NCBI GenBank assembly: GCA_005888325.1
Contig: VAWU01000017.1
Location: 125,676 to 189,675 of the forward strand
Direction of reading: 5' to 3'
DNA: 64,000 nucleotides
Source: Actinomycetota bacterium
GTDB taxonomy: Bacteria; Actinomycetota; Acidimicrobiia; Acidimicrobiales; AC-14
Under the pieces are notes generated by a model, which saw nothing but the letters and a program-made list of their open reading frames with translations, made no database searches and was not told where the DNA came from. Every line of letters begins with the position of its first letter. Within the stretch, counting starts at the first letter, position 1. The position numbers were made by a program, and so were the translations under genes. This document shows positions 50,748 through 59,264 of this stretch, piece after piece.

Positions 50748-51614
50748 GTGCTCGACTACCACCTGCACCTCTGGCCTCACGGCACTCGGGCGTCGCAACC
50801 CACGCTCGAGCAGCTCGCCGCGTACTGCGAGCGCGCCGCGCAGGCGGGGGTCACCGAGATCGCGCTGACCGAGCACCTGTACCGCTTCCGTCAGGCCGAC
50901 GCCGCGCTGCGCGGCTGGTGGGACGACGAGCCCGACCTCGCTCTCCGCGCCCAGATGAAGGGCTACTGGGACGACCACGTCTCGGCCGACCTCGACGACT
51001 ACGTCGAGGCGGTGCTCGAGGCCAAGGCGGCCGGCCTCCCCGTGCTGCTCGGTCTCGAGGTCGACCACTACGCGGGTCGTATGGACGAGGTCGCCCGCCT
51101 GCTCGCGGGCTACCCGTTCGACGTGCTGCTCGGCTCCGTGCACTGGATCGGGGCGTGGGGCTTCGACATCCTCGAAGACCCGGTCGTGCTGGCCGAGTGG
51201 GACAACCGGAGCATCGAGAGCACATGGGACGGCTACACCGACGCGCTCGAGGAGCTGGCGGGCTCCGGCGTCTGCGACGTGCTCGCCCATCCCGACCTCC
51301 CCAAGGTCAGCGGTCGCCGTCCGGCCGTGCCCGACGAGTGGTACGAGCGCATGGCGGAAGCGGCGGCGTCGAGTGGCATGGCGGCGGAGGTGTCATCCGC
51401 GGGTTGGCGCAAACCCGCGGCCGAGGCGTACCCCGCGCCCGCGCTGCTCGCGCGCTTCCACAAGCGTGACGTGCCGATCACCACCGCGTCGGACGCGCAC
51501 GACCTGCCCGACGTGGCCGCGCGCGCCGTCGAACTGCGCGTCATGCTCGCCGATGCGGGGTACGAGTGGCTGGCGGGCTATCGCGACCGCCGGCGCCACG
51601 CCGTCGCGCTGTAG
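50748..51614 (+). CDS. PHP-domain phosphatase (histidinol-phosphatase-like)
   Basis: 288 residues. PHP motif I LDYHLHLWPHG at the start (His4-x-His6), VTEIALTEHLYRFRQADA (~40; motif II), GLEVDHYAGRMDEVARLL (~100), VLLGSVHWIGAWGFDIL (~125), VLAHPDLPKVSGRRP (~180) and TASDAHDLPDVA (~245) give the metal-binding residues. The family includes histidinol phosphatases and other phosphoesterases. The start is GTG 50748. The PdtaS-like kinase gene begins directly after its stop. Confidence 0.87.
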   Translation: MLDYHLHLWPHGTRASQPTLEQLAAYCERAAQAGVTEIALTEHLYRFRQADAALRGWWDDEPDLALRAQMKGYWDDHVSADLDDYVEAVLEAKAAGLPVLLGLEVDHYAGRMDEVARLLAGYPFDVLLGSVHWIGAWGFDILEDPVVLAEWDNRSIESTWDGYTDALEELAGSGVCDVLAHPDLPKVSGRRPAVPDEWYERMAEAAASSGMAAEVSSAGWRKPAAEAYPAPALLARFHKRDVPITTASDAHDLPDVAARAVELRVMLADAGYEWLAGYRDRRRHAVAL

Positions 51615-53081
51615 ATGGCGTCACTCGCCGAGATCGCCCGTTCGTACACGAAGGTCGAGGGCACCGCGCTGGCCCACCTCCAGCGGCTGATCGCGGCCTG
51701 GGGCCTGCTGGCCGACTTCTGCTTCTCGGACCTGCTGCTGTTCGTGCCCGTGGCCGGCGGCGAGTCGGAGTTCGTGATCCTGGGTCAGATGCGCCCGACG
51801 ACCAGCCAGACGCTCTACCGCGAGGACCAGGTCGGCCGGGTCGTCGACGACGTGGAGCGCCCGCTCGTCGCCCGGGCCTGGCGGCTCGGCCAGATCGTCG
51901 ACGGCGAGAACAAGCTCGACCCCCAACGCGAGCGGTCGCGCATCCAGTGCATCCCGGTGCGCTGGAAGGACGCGTTGGTCGGCGTGATGACGCGCGAGTC
52001 GGTGCCGTCGGTGGGTCGCCGCCCCGGCGAGCTCGAGCGGGTCTACATCGAGATCTTCGACCGCTTCGCCCGCATGATCGCCACCGGAGAGTTCCCGTTC
52101 GGCGCCGAGGACATCGAGACCGAGGACGCGCCTCGCGTCGGCGACGGCGTCCTCCTGCTCGACGAGTTCGCACGGGTCGAGTACGCGTCGCCCAACGCGG
52201 TGTCTGCCCTCCACCGGATCGGCATCCACTCCAACCTCGAGGGCGCCCGTCTCAGCGAGCTGGGCCTCGACGAATCGCCGGTGCGCGTGGCCTTTGCGAT
52301 CGGCCTCCCCATCACCGAGGAGATGGAGCGAGGGCCCGTGACGCTCATCCTGCGCGCCATCCCGCTCATCGAGCACCCGAAGCTGTCGGGCGCGGTCGTG
52401 CTGTTGCGCGACGTGTCGGAGCTGCGCCGACGCGACCGCCTCCTCATCTCCAAGGACGCGACCATCCGCGAGGTGCACCATCGGGTCAAGAACAACCTGC
52501 AGACGATCTCTGCCCTGCTGCGCCTTCAGGGCCGTCGGATGGAGAGCCCCGAGGCCATCACCGCCATCGAGGAGTCGGTGCGTCGCATCCGCTCCATCGC
52601 CCTCGTGCACGAGACGCTGTCGCGCGCATCGGGTGAAGAGGTGGAGTTCAACGAGATCGTGCGCCCGCTGGCGCGGATGGTGGAAGAGGGCCTGCTGTCG
52701 CCCGATCACCCCGTGCGCATCACCGTCGACGGCGATGCCGGTGAGCTGCGCGCCGAGGTCGCGACCCCGCTCGCGGTCGTGCTCACGGAGCTGCTCCAGA
52801 ACGCGGTGCAGCACGCCTTTCCCGAGGACGCGGTCGCCCCGCCCGCCGACCCGCAGGTGCGCGTCACGATTGAGCAGCAGCCCGGTGAGCTGGTTGTGCG
52901 CGTCCACGACAACGGCGTGGGCCCGCCCCCTGGCTTCTCGGTCGACGACGCCACCAGCCTCGGCCTGACGATCGTGCGGGCGCTGGTCACCACCGAGCTC
53001 GCCGGCACCATCTCGATGCACACCGACGACGGCACGCTCGTCGACCTGCGCATCCCGGTCCTACCGAGGGTCGTCTCCTGA
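51615..53081 (+). CDS. pdtaS: PdtaS-like sensor histidine kinase
   Basis: 488 residues, close to the mycobacterial PdtaS length. An N-terminal GAF-like H_kinase_N domain (~1-150), a PAS-like middle (~155-270), then a HisKA_2 dimerisation box with IREVHHRVKNNLQTISALLR (phospho-His ~289) and an HATPase domain with ELLQNAVQHAF and VHDNGVGPPPGFSVDD (~395-440). PdtaS phosphorylates PdtaR, an ANTAR RNA-binding regulator; PdtaR is not in this window. The gene is convergent with whiB, the same neighbourhood as in mycobacteria (Rv3220c/Rv3219). No membrane helix. Confidence 0.88.
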   Translation: MASLAEIARSYTKVEGTALAHLQRLIAAWGLLADFCFSDLLLFVPVAGGESEFVILGQMRPTTSQTLYREDQVGRVVDDVERPLVARAWRLGQIVDGENKLDPQRERSRIQCIPVRWKDALVGVMTRESVPSVGRRPGELERVYIEIFDRFARMIATGEFPFGAEDIETEDAPRVGDGVLLLDEFARVEYASPNAVSALHRIGIHSNLEGARLSELGLDESPVRVAFAIGLPITEEMERGPVTLILRAIPLIEHPKLSGAVVLLRDVSELRRRDRLLISKDATIREVHHRVKNNLQTISALLRLQGRRMESPEAITAIEESVRRIRSIALVHETLSRASGEEVEFNEIVRPLARMVEEGLLSPDHPVRITVDGDAGELRAEVATPLAVVLTELLQNAVQHAFPEDAVAPPADPQVRVTIEQQPGELVVRVHDNGVGPPPGFSVDDATSLGLTIVRALVTTELAGTISMHTDDGTLVDLRIPVLPRVVS

Positions 53082-53107
53082 CCGGCGGGGTTGGGGGTCC
53101 CCGCCGG
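53082..53107. terminator. bidirectional hairpin terminator between pdtaS and whiB
   Basis: CCGGCGGGG, an 8-base loop and CCCCGCCGG form a perfect 9-bp stem starting right after the pdtaS stop codon, between convergent genes. No T-run follows, as is common in high-GC actinobacteria. Confidence 0.6.
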
Positions 53108-53152
53108 ACGCGGCGGGTGCCGAAGCGAAGCGGAGGCGGGCCCGCCGCCCAG

Positions 53153-53443
53153 CTAAGACGCTCGGCGCTGGCGGGCGAGCCAGGCCTTGCGCAGCTTGCG
53201 ACGCTCGTCCTCGTCGGTGCCGCCCCACACGCCGGCCTCCTGATTGGTGGCGAGGGCGAACTCGAGGCACGCGCCCTGCACCTCGCACCTCCGGCACACG
53301 AGCTTGGCCGCCGCGATCTGCTCCACCGCGGGGCCGGTGCTGCCCACGGGGAAGAACAGGTCGGGGTCGGTGTCACGGCAGGCGGCCTGGTCTCGCCAGT
53401 CGTCGGTGTCCCACTCGAAGGGACGGCTCCAGGTGAGGGCCAC
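53153..53443 (-). CDS. whiB1: WhiB1-like iron-sulfur regulator
   Basis: 96 residues from GTG 53443, which follows a GGGAGG site by 4 bases; a longer frame from GTG 53509 or 53593 lacks such a site. The four cluster cysteines are Cys22, Cys50, Cys53 and Cys59 (QAACRDTDP, LVCRRCEVQGACLEF), and the VWGGTDEDERRKLRK turn and basic tail bind DNA and sigma. The sequence around DLFFPVGSTGPAVEQIAAAK matches WhiB1. It is an NO-sensitive regulator in mycobacteria. A CRP-type box lies upstream (see 53495-53510). Confidence 0.93.
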   Translation of the reverse strand: MALTWSRPFEWDTDDWRDQAACRDTDPDLFFPVGSTGPAVEQIAAAKLVCRRCEVQGACLEFALATNQEAGVWGGTDEDERRKLRKAWLARQRRAS

Positions 53444-53494
53444 GGTGCCTCCCGCGAATTCCGGTGACGCGAATTTCGGCTGGTTTGGGTTGTT

Positions 53495-53510
53495 CGTGAA
53501 GGCGTTCACA
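53495..53510 (-). promoter_or_regulatory. CRP-type binding box upstream of whiB
   Basis: CGTGAAGGCGTTCACA on the plus strand matches TGTGA-N6-TCACA at nine of ten fixed positions. It lies about 52 bases before the GTG of the whiB gene. Mycobacterial whiB1 is known to be controlled by CRP (Rv3676), so the box is likely functional. An adjoining palindrome CGTTCA-CA-TGAACG overlaps it. Confidence 0.55.
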
Positions 53511-53571
53511 TGAACGAACGCCCGAGGACGACGCGCACGATCGGGATTTCGACCCTCTGACCCTAACCCCG

Positions 53572-53591
53572 GCTTGCTCACTTCAGCAAGC
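53572..53591. terminator. hairpin downstream of the lipid kinase gene
   Basis: GCTTGCT-CACTTC-AGCAAGC is a perfect 7-bp stem with a 6-base loop, 40 bases past the end of the lipid kinase gene and upstream of whiB. It may end the kinase transcript or belong to the whiB upstream region; a 12-base palindrome GGCCTCGAGGCC lies next to it. Confidence 0.4.
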
Positions 53592-53630
53592 ACTTTGTAC
53601 GGTTTTTCCCAAGGCCTCGAGGCCCGCCGG

Positions 53631-54545
53631 TCAGGGCTGGACGATCGTCAGCGCGTCGGGCTCGTGGCGAAGCTCGAGCTGCTCGGTCTCGCCCAGGTAG
53701 TCGCCGTCCACCTGGTAGGGGAAGGGGCCGTGCCCGCGCACGGTGAGGGCCGCGAGGTCGGTTCGGTAGTCGATCTTGCGGTGGCGCCGGAGCCAGCTGC
53801 CCGTCCCCAGCGCAGACGCGAGGAGCGCGAGCAACCGAACCGCATCGAGGGTGCGGAAGGTGACCGCCACGAGCCCCCGCTCGAGGTCGGCGTCGGGTGC
53901 GACGTTCAGTGGACGGCTGCCCAGGTACGTGTAGGGGTTCGAGTTGAAGCACAGGCAGAGGTAGCCGTCGTCGACGAGCGCGCCGTCGGGGGTGTGCACC
54001 GCCAGGCGCGGCCGCCCACGGTCGTAATGGCGGAGCCAGGTGCTGAAGCCCGCGTAGACGAACAGCGGATGGCCCGCGTAGCGCTTCAGCGCGGCCCGGC
54101 GCTCCACCTGTGCCACCACCGCGGCGTCGAAGCCCATGCCGACGTGGAAGAGGAAGTAGCGGCCGTTCACCGAGCCGAGGCCGATGCGCCGGCACGAGTC
54201 GCGCTCGAGCGCACCGAGCAGCTGGCCCGCGGCCTCGATGGGGTCGTCGGCCATGCCGATCGTGCGCGCGAACACGTTGGTCGAGCCTCCCGGCACCACG
54301 CCCAGAGCGGTGTCCGTGCCCGCCAGGCCGTTGGCTGCCTCGTTCAGCGTGCCGTCGCCGCCGAGCACCACCACGGTGTCGATGTCACCGGCCGCGGCGT
54401 CCTGGGCCAGTCGCAGGGCGTGGCCACGTCTGCTCGTCTCGGCCACCGTGACCTCGTGGTCGGCCGACAGCGCCTTGCGGATCACGACGCGGGCCCGGGC
54501 CGTCACCGACGACGCGGACGGGTTGAGCAGCAGCAGCAGCTTCAC
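53631..54545 (-). CDS. diacylglycerol/lipid kinase (YegS/DagK family)
   Basis: 304 residues. LLLLNPSASSVTARARVVIR is the start; VVVLGGDGTLNEAANGLAG (~60) is the catalytic GGDGT motif; LGVVPGGSTNVFARTIGM (~82) follows and VDGDYLGETEQLELRH closes. These are features of the DAGK catalytic-domain family that phosphorylates diacylglycerol or related lipids at the membrane. The closest activity may be diacylglycerol or sphingolipid-like; not decidable. It overlaps by 4 bases the stop of the sigma factor gene upstream. Confidence 0.87.
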   Translation of the reverse strand: MKLLLLLNPSASSVTARARVVIRKALSADHEVTVAETSRRGHALRLAQDAAAGDIDTVVVLGGDGTLNEAANGLAGTDTALGVVPGGSTNVFARTIGMADDPIEAAGQLLGALERDSCRRIGLGSVNGRYFLFHVGMGFDAAVVAQVERRAALKRYAGHPLFVYAGFSTWLRHYDRGRPRLAVHTPDGALVDDGYLCLCFNSNPYTYLGSRPLNVAPDADLERGLVAVTFRTLDAVRLLALLASALGTGSWLRRHRKIDYRTDLAALTVRGHGPFPYQVDGDYLGETEQLELRHEPDALTIVQP

Positions 54546-55303
54546 TCGGCCTCGTCCGCGCCCGCGGCCTCACGCAGCTGGGTCAAGCTCCGGGCGAGCA
54601 GGCGGGACACGTGCATCTGGCTGATGCCCATGCGTTCCGCGATCTCCGACTGCGTCTTTCCCTGGAAGAACCTCAGGTGCAGGATGGCGCGCTCGCGCGG
54701 GGGCAGCTCGGCGACGAGCGGGGAGAGGGTCATCCAGTCCTCGGTGTCCGCGAGCCGCTCGTCGTCGCCTCCCAGTCGATCACCGAGAGACTGTCCGGGG
54801 TCGTCTCCCCTCACCGGCGCGTCGAGCGAGGTGGTGCGGTAGGCGTTGCCGGCCTCGATCGCCTCGAGCACGTCTTCCTCGGACGCACCCGTGTGGCGCG
54901 CGATCTCCGCGATCGTCGGCGAGTGGCCCAGCTCCTGGCCGAGCGCGGCGACCGCGGGTCCGAGGCGGAGGTGCAGCTCCTGGATGCGCCGCGGCACGCG
55001 CACGGCCCAGCCCTTGTCGCGGAAGTGCCGCTTGAGCTCGCCGACGATGGTCGGCGTCGCGTACGTGGCGAACTCGAGCCCGCGGCTGGGATCGAAGCGG
55101 TCGACGGCCTTCACCAGACCGACCGACGCCACCTGTACAAGATCGTCGACGTGCTCACCGCGATTGTCGAACCGCCGCGCCAGGTACTCGGCGAGACCCA
55201 GGTGCGCGGTGACGAGCTCGTTGCGGAGCGCCGGGTCGCGACTCTCCGCCAGCCGCTCGAACTTGCCACGGAGCTCCTCGCGTTCGCGCTCGTCGAAGGC
55301 CAT
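54542..55303 (-). CDS. SigB/SigF-type sigma factor
   Basis: 253 residues. Region 2 LVTAHLGLAEYLARRFDNRG, DLVQVASVGLVKAVDRFDPS and FATYATPTIVGELKRHFRDK is the strongest sign; region 3 (VRVPRRIQELHLRLGPAVAA) and region 4 (LPPRERAILHLRFFQGKTQS, EIAERMGISQMHVSRLLARS) follow. This is the group 3 stress/sporulation kind (SigB, SigF). It is 6 bases downstream of an RsbW-like anti-sigma gene. Such sigma factors are set free by partner switching with STAS proteins, and PP2C phosphatases such as the one at 1.2 kb could take part; none is adjacent. Confidence 0.91.
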   Translation of the reverse strand: MAFDEREREELRGKFERLAESRDPALRNELVTAHLGLAEYLARRFDNRGEHVDDLVQVASVGLVKAVDRFDPSRGLEFATYATPTIVGELKRHFRDKGWAVRVPRRIQELHLRLGPAVAALGQELGHSPTIAEIARHTGASEEDVLEAIEAGNAYRTTSLDAPVRGDDPGQSLGDRLGGDDERLADTEDWMTLSPLVAELPPRERAILHLRFFQGKTQSEIAERMGISQMHVSRLLARSLTQLREAAGADEAE

Positions 55304-55309
55304 GACGGA

Positions 55310-55699
55310 TCAGTTCGCGCGTCGTTTGCGGAGCCGGAACGTCGGCCCCTGCTCGCCGATCGCGACATCGTGCTCGTCGACGACGGCCGAGAGGATCTGA
55401 CGCGAGAGGGGGGAGAGGATCGCGACGGAGGGGAGCGCGTCGGTGAAAGTGCCCAGCCCCTCGACCACGAGGTCCTCGGCGTCGAGCGAGTACCGCAGCT
55501 CGATGTTCCCGTCGCGACCCGCGGTGCCGACGAGCGCGAAGCACAGCTCGTCGATGGCGATGCGCAGGTCCTCGACCTCGTCATAGGTGAAGCCCATGCG
55601 GCTCGCGACGCCCGCGACGGTGAGCCGCGCCAGCCGGAGGAACTCCGGGGTCGCGGGTACCGCCAGTCGCACCTCGGTGTAGTCGTACACGCATGCCAC
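55310..55699 (-). CDS. RsbW-like anti-sigma factor (HATPase)
   Basis: 129 residues from GTG 55699 (or GTG 55690); the frame extends upstream but that part is Arg-rich. VRLAVPATPEFLRLARLTVA and GFTYDEVEDLRIAIDELCFA carry the N-terminal strand and N-box area of a GHKL serine kinase/anti-sigma factor; the later glycine box is weak, so ATP binding may be poor. It directly precedes the sigma gene, the usual rsbW-sigB order. The 106-base gap to the divergent etfB gene likely holds both promoters. Confidence 0.82.
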   Translation of the reverse strand: MACVYDYTEVRLAVPATPEFLRLARLTVAGVASRMGFTYDEVEDLRIAIDELCFALVGTAGRDGNIELRYSLDAEDLVVEGLGTFTDALPSVAILSPLSRQILSAVVDEHDVAIGEQGPTFRLRKRRAN

Positions 55700-55805
55700 C
55701 CTGTAGGCCGCCGTCCGGGTATGCCGCCGTCGGGAGCCGACGCTACACCGGCTCGCCGCGTGTCGATTTGGCCAGACGGGCCGATCGTCGTCAACAATGC
55801 GCGCC

Positions 55806-56585
55806 ATGAACGTCGTCGTCTGCGTCAAGCAGATACCCGACCCGGCTTCGCCGGGACAGCTCGACCCGTCCGATCACACGCTCGTGCGACAGGGCAAGCT
55901 CATACTCGACGACTCCGACGCCTACGGCGTCGAGATGGGGCTGCGCCTGGCCGAAGCGGCCGGTGGCGGAGAGGTCACACTCGTCTCGATGGCGCCGAAC
56001 AGCGAGGTCTCGGGCCTCCGCACCGCGCTCGCGATGGGAGCGGCAAAGGCCATCCTCGTGAGCGACGATGCTCTCAAGGGCTCCGACGCGCTGTCGACCG
56101 CCAAGGTCCTTGCGGCCGCGATCCAACGCGCCAATCCGGATCTCGTGCTCGCGGCCACCGAGTCGACCGACGGGTACACGGGCACCACTCCCGCGCAGGT
56201 CGCCGAGCTGCTCGGGTGGCCGTCGGTCACGTTCGCCAAGCACATCGAGGTCACCGGCGACAAGGTGAAGGTCGACCGCCAGACCGAGGCGGGCTACGAC
56301 CAGGTCGAATGTCCCCTGCCCGCGCTCGTCACCGTGACCGCCGGCGTGGTCGAGCCGCGCTACCCGTCGTTCAAGGGGATCATGGCCGCCAAGAACAAGC
56401 CGGTCGAGGAGCTCAAGGTCGACGACCTCGGACTGAGCGCGGACCAGGTGGGATGGAGCGGCGCGCGCCAGACCATCACCGACGTCAGCGCGGCCGAGGA
56501 ACGTCAGGCGGGCGAGATCATCGAGGACGAGGGCGACGCCCACGAGCGCGTCGTCAGCTTCCTCGAGCAGCTGAAGGTCATCTAG
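55806..56585 (+). CDS. etfB: electron transfer flavoprotein beta subunit
   Basis: 259 residues. VVVCVKQIPDPASPGQL at the start, DAYGVEMGLRLAEAAGG, ATESTDGYTGTTPAQVAELL (~120), LPALVTVTAGVVEPRYPSF and GIMAAKNKPVEELKVDDL match EtfB. With EtfA it accepts electrons from acyl-CoA dehydrogenases and passes them to a quinone oxidoreductase. The start ATG 55806 was chosen over 55797 because the family starts MNVVVCVK. EtfA follows by 21 bases. Confidence 0.94.
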   Translation: MNVVVCVKQIPDPASPGQLDPSDHTLVRQGKLILDDSDAYGVEMGLRLAEAAGGGEVTLVSMAPNSEVSGLRTALAMGAAKAILVSDDALKGSDALSTAKVLAAAIQRANPDLVLAATESTDGYTGTTPAQVAELLGWPSVTFAKHIEVTGDKVKVDRQTEAGYDQVECPLPALVTVTAGVVEPRYPSFKGIMAAKNKPVEELKVDDLGLSADQVGWSGARQTITDVSAAEERQAGEIIEDEGDAHERVVSFLEQLKVI

Positions 56586-56606
56586 GTCAGAGAGGACTCG
56601 AGGAAC

Positions 56607-57578
56607 ATGGCAGTGAACACCACGTGGGTCTTCGCCGAGGCGTTCGACGGCAAGCCGCTCTCGGGCACCCTCGAGTTGCTCACCAAGGCCCGTCAGCTCG
56701 GCGGCTCGGTCGAGGCGTTCTACGCTGGCGACGACGCCGACGCGATCGCACCCGAGCTCGGCAAGTATGGCGCCACCAAGGTGTACTCGACCGGCGGCCT
56801 CGGCGACGCGCTCCTGGGCGCGCCTGTGGCCGCGGCGATGGCCGCGCAGATCGAGGCGGGCAACCGGCCCGATGTGGTCCTCTTCGCCATGACCTACGAC
56901 GGCCGCGACGTCGCCGGGCGGCTGTCGGTCAAGATCGACCGGCCCGTGCTCACCAACGGCCTCGACATCGCCGTCGACGGCGACGACGTCACCGTGGGCA
57001 CCGCCATCTTCGGTGGCAACACGCTCGTGACGACCGCGTTCAAGAGCGAGCCGCCTTTCCTCGCCATCTTCCGGCCCAAGTCCTTCGCCCCCGAGGAGGG
57101 CGGTGGCGCCACCGCCGAGGTCGTCACCGTCGACGTGCCCGACACGGGCGCGTCGGGCGCGGCCCGGGTGCTCGACCGTCATGTCGAGGAGCGCAGCGGG
57201 CCCAAGCTCGACGAGGCCGCGGTGGTGGTCTCGGGGGGACGGGGCCTCGGCGACGCGGAGAAGTTCGCGATGATCGAGGAGCTCGCCAAGCTGCTCAAGG
57301 GCGCGCCGGGCGCGTCGCGGGCGATCGTCGACGCAGGTTGGGTTCCCTACGCGTACCAGGTAGGGCAGACGGGCAAGACCGTGAAGCCGACGGTCTACAT
57401 CGCGTGCGGCATCTCTGGTGCCACGCAACACATGGTCGGCATGAAGGGCGCGAAGAACATCATCGCCATCAACAAGGACAAGGACGCGCCGATCTTCTCC
57501 ATCGCCGACCTCGGCGTGGTGGGCGATGTGCACAAGGTGGTGCCGAAGTTGATCGAGGCGCTCAAGGCTCGCGGCTGA
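56607..57578 (+). CDS. etfA: electron transfer flavoprotein alpha subunit
   Basis: 323 residues. The N-terminal half is the alpha-subunit Rossmann-like fold (VFAEAFDGKPLSGTLELLTK); the C-terminal half binds FAD with VSGGRGLGDAEKFAMIEELA (~205), GAPGASRAIVDAGWVPYAYQ, VGQTGKTVKPTVYIACGISG and ATQHMVGMKGAKNIIAINKD (~275). All are EtfA signatures. It ends 17 bases inside the convergent gene's end. Confidence 0.95.
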   Translation: MAVNTTWVFAEAFDGKPLSGTLELLTKARQLGGSVEAFYAGDDADAIAPELGKYGATKVYSTGGLGDALLGAPVAAAMAAQIEAGNRPDVVLFAMTYDGRDVAGRLSVKIDRPVLTNGLDIAVDGDDVTVGTAIFGGNTLVTTAFKSEPPFLAIFRPKSFAPEEGGGATAEVVTVDVPDTGASGAARVLDRHVEERSGPKLDEAAVVVSGGRGLGDAEKFAMIEELAKLLKGAPGASRAIVDAGWVPYAYQVGQTGKTVKPTVYIACGISGATQHMVGMKGAKNIIAINKDKDAPIFSIADLGVVGDVHKVVPKLIEALKARG

Positions 57579-58596
57579 CGTCGAGCGCGGTGTCGGTCGC
57601 GCCGAGGGCCCACGCCAGACCCTCGTCGCGGTCCTCGACCGCGAGGCGGAGGGCCCAGCCGGTGTCGGGGGCACCGGTGTCCCAGCGGTACCAACGCAGG
57701 TCGGCGGCCGCCTCGCCGACCGCGTCGACCGGAAGCGGCCACTCGTCGAGCCGGCCCGCGAGCGCGACGACGGCCCACCACGCGGAGAACCGCCCCGGCG
57801 CCATGCCCCGCCGGCGCCCGTGTCCTCCACCGCTCGCCGCCGCCCACGCCATCAGCGCGAGCGCGTGGCCGGCAGGGACGACGCCGAGGCGGACGCGGTC
57901 GCGGAGCGCACTTTGCTCCTGGAGCGCGCCGAGCGCGCCGAGCGCGTCGCCGGCGACCGCGACGGCCTCGGCCCGCCCCTCCGACTCGGTCGTCCACGCG
58001 GTCACGAGCTCGACGAGGGCGCGGCACGCCTCGGGATCGTCGATCCGCTCCGCGCCCGTCGTCGCCTCCACCGCCTCGAGCTCGCCCGCGGGAACGTCGG
58101 GGAACTCGGCTCGCTCGGCCTCGTAGGTCGCGAGCGGGTATGCGGGCTCCCACGCTTGGAGCACGAGCGGCAGCTCGAGCACCTGGGTGTCGATGCGGTC
58201 GTCGCCGACGAGGTCCTCGCCGCGCAGCACGCGCTCGTGGGCGGTCAGGGCCGCGAGGGGTCCGCGCGGGACGCACGGGGCGAGCTCGGCCCAGGTGTGG
58301 GTCGACGCCGCCACCTCCGTCAGCGGACCGGGAGCGAAGCGGCCCGCGCCGGGCACGAGCACCGCGCCCGCCCACTGCGCCGGCGCCTCGAGCGCCAGCC
58401 TGTACTCGGCGTGCGCGGCGGCGGGCCAGAGCTGCTTGCCGCGCTCGAGCGCGCGGTGGCACCGGTCGCGCAGGTCGACCAGCGCATCCCAGTCGCGCGC
58501 CGAGCAGAGGCGGCCGATGTGGCGGGTGAGCTCGTCGAGGTCGCCCAGCTCGACGAGCTCGGCGTTCACGCGGTCGCCCGTCAAACCACGGGCCAC
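57562..58596 (-). CDS. conserved hypothetical protein (344 aa)
   Basis: 344 residues from GTG 58596, or 335 from GTG 58569. Rich in Ala, Leu, Glu and Trp with a helical look (LDELTRHIGRLCSARDWDAL, VDLRDRCHRALERGKQLWPA). No signal, membrane segment or recognised motif. It follows the SCO1664-like gene on the same strand and may be co-transcribed. Its HALALMAWAAASGGGHGRRR region near residue 265 is unusual, perhaps a disordered loop. I do not recognise a family; similarity to uncharacterised actinobacterial proteins is plausible. Confidence 0.7.
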   Translation of the reverse strand: MARGLTGDRVNAELVELGDLDELTRHIGRLCSARDWDALVDLRDRCHRALERGKQLWPAAAHAEYRLALEAPAQWAGAVLVPGAGRFAPGPLTEVAASTHTWAELAPCVPRGPLAALTAHERVLRGEDLVGDDRIDTQVLELPLVLQAWEPAYPLATYEAERAEFPDVPAGELEAVEATTGAERIDDPEACRALVELVTAWTTESEGRAEAVAVAGDALGALGALQEQSALRDRVRLGVVPAGHALALMAWAAASGGGHGRRRGMAPGRFSAWWAVVALAGRLDEWPLPVDAVGEAAADLRWYRWDTGAPDTGWALRLAVEDRDEGLAWALGATDTALDVSREP

Positions 58597-59264
58597 GGGT
58601 AGGCGTAGCCCGACCGGTTCTGCGGGAAGACCGGTCGCCGCACGAGGGCGGACGCGCGCGCGATGAGCGCCTCGAGCTCGTCGTCATCGAGCAGCCCGGC
58701 GAAGGCCGCCACCGGCGGGGCGACCGAGAACCGGGCGACCGAGTTCATCAGGTCCTCGGGCACGGGCTCGCCGGCGAACTCCCAGATGACCGTGCGTAGC
58801 TTGGGCTCCTCGTGGAAGCAGAGGCCGTGGTCGATGCCCCAGATGTGGCCGTCCTCACCGAGCAGGCAGTGGCCACTCTTGCGATCGGCGTTGTTGGCGA
58901 GCAGGTCGAAGGCGCAGATCGCCTTGAGCGCGTCATGGTGTCCGCCGGCTTCGTGGAGCGTGAAGTAGTGCTGCTCGAAGTGGGCCGGCACGAACCGCTG
59001 GAACGACCCTTCGCCGAGAGGGCCCTCGCGGATCACCGTCTCGGGCACGAGCCGCCAGCCCAGGGCCTCCGACAGCGCGTAGGCCGCGGTCTCTCGGACG
59101 TGGAGACCGGGCGGGAAGTCCCAGAGGCCGCGCTCACCGCGCACGGGCTTGTAGACGGCGAGGCCCTTGTGCCCATCGAGGCAGAGCTCGACGAGGAAGG
59201 TGCCGTTCGAGCTCCACGGCAGGCGGCCTTTGACCTCGACGTCGCCTTGCCGCAGGAGCCTCAC
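58581..59264 (-). CDS. SCO1664-family protein (PI3/4-kinase-like fold)
   Basis: 227 residues from GTG 59264. FLVELCLDGHKGLAVYKPVR near the start, WDFPPGLHVRETAAYALSEA (~55), CAFDLLANNADRKSGHCLLG (~130) and IWGIDHGLCFHEEPKLRTVI (~150) give the pattern of the SCO1664 family, a distant phosphoinositide-kinase-like fold with NADRKxxH and GIDHG motifs in the catalytic loop. Start overlaps the DUF3090 stop. In Actinobacteria it travels with DUF3090 and a phosphatase, as here. Biochemical function is not established. Confidence 0.85.
   Translation of the reverse strand: MRLLRQGDVEVKGRLPWSSNGTFLVELCLDGHKGLAVYKPVRGERGLWDFPPGLHVRETAAYALSEALGWRLVPETVIREGPLGEGSFQRFVPAHFEQHYFTLHEAGGHHDALKAICAFDLLANNADRKSGHCLLGEDGHIWGIDHGLCFHEEPKLRTVIWEFAGEPVPEDLMNSVARFSVAPPVAAFAGLLDDDELEALIARASALVRRPVFPQNRSGYAYPWPVV

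Noticed and set aside
53153-53593. A 146-residue version of the WhiB protein
   Set aside because: The upstream part lacks conserved residues and ribosome sites, and it would place the CRP-type box inside the coding region; GTG 53443 has a strong GGGAGG site.
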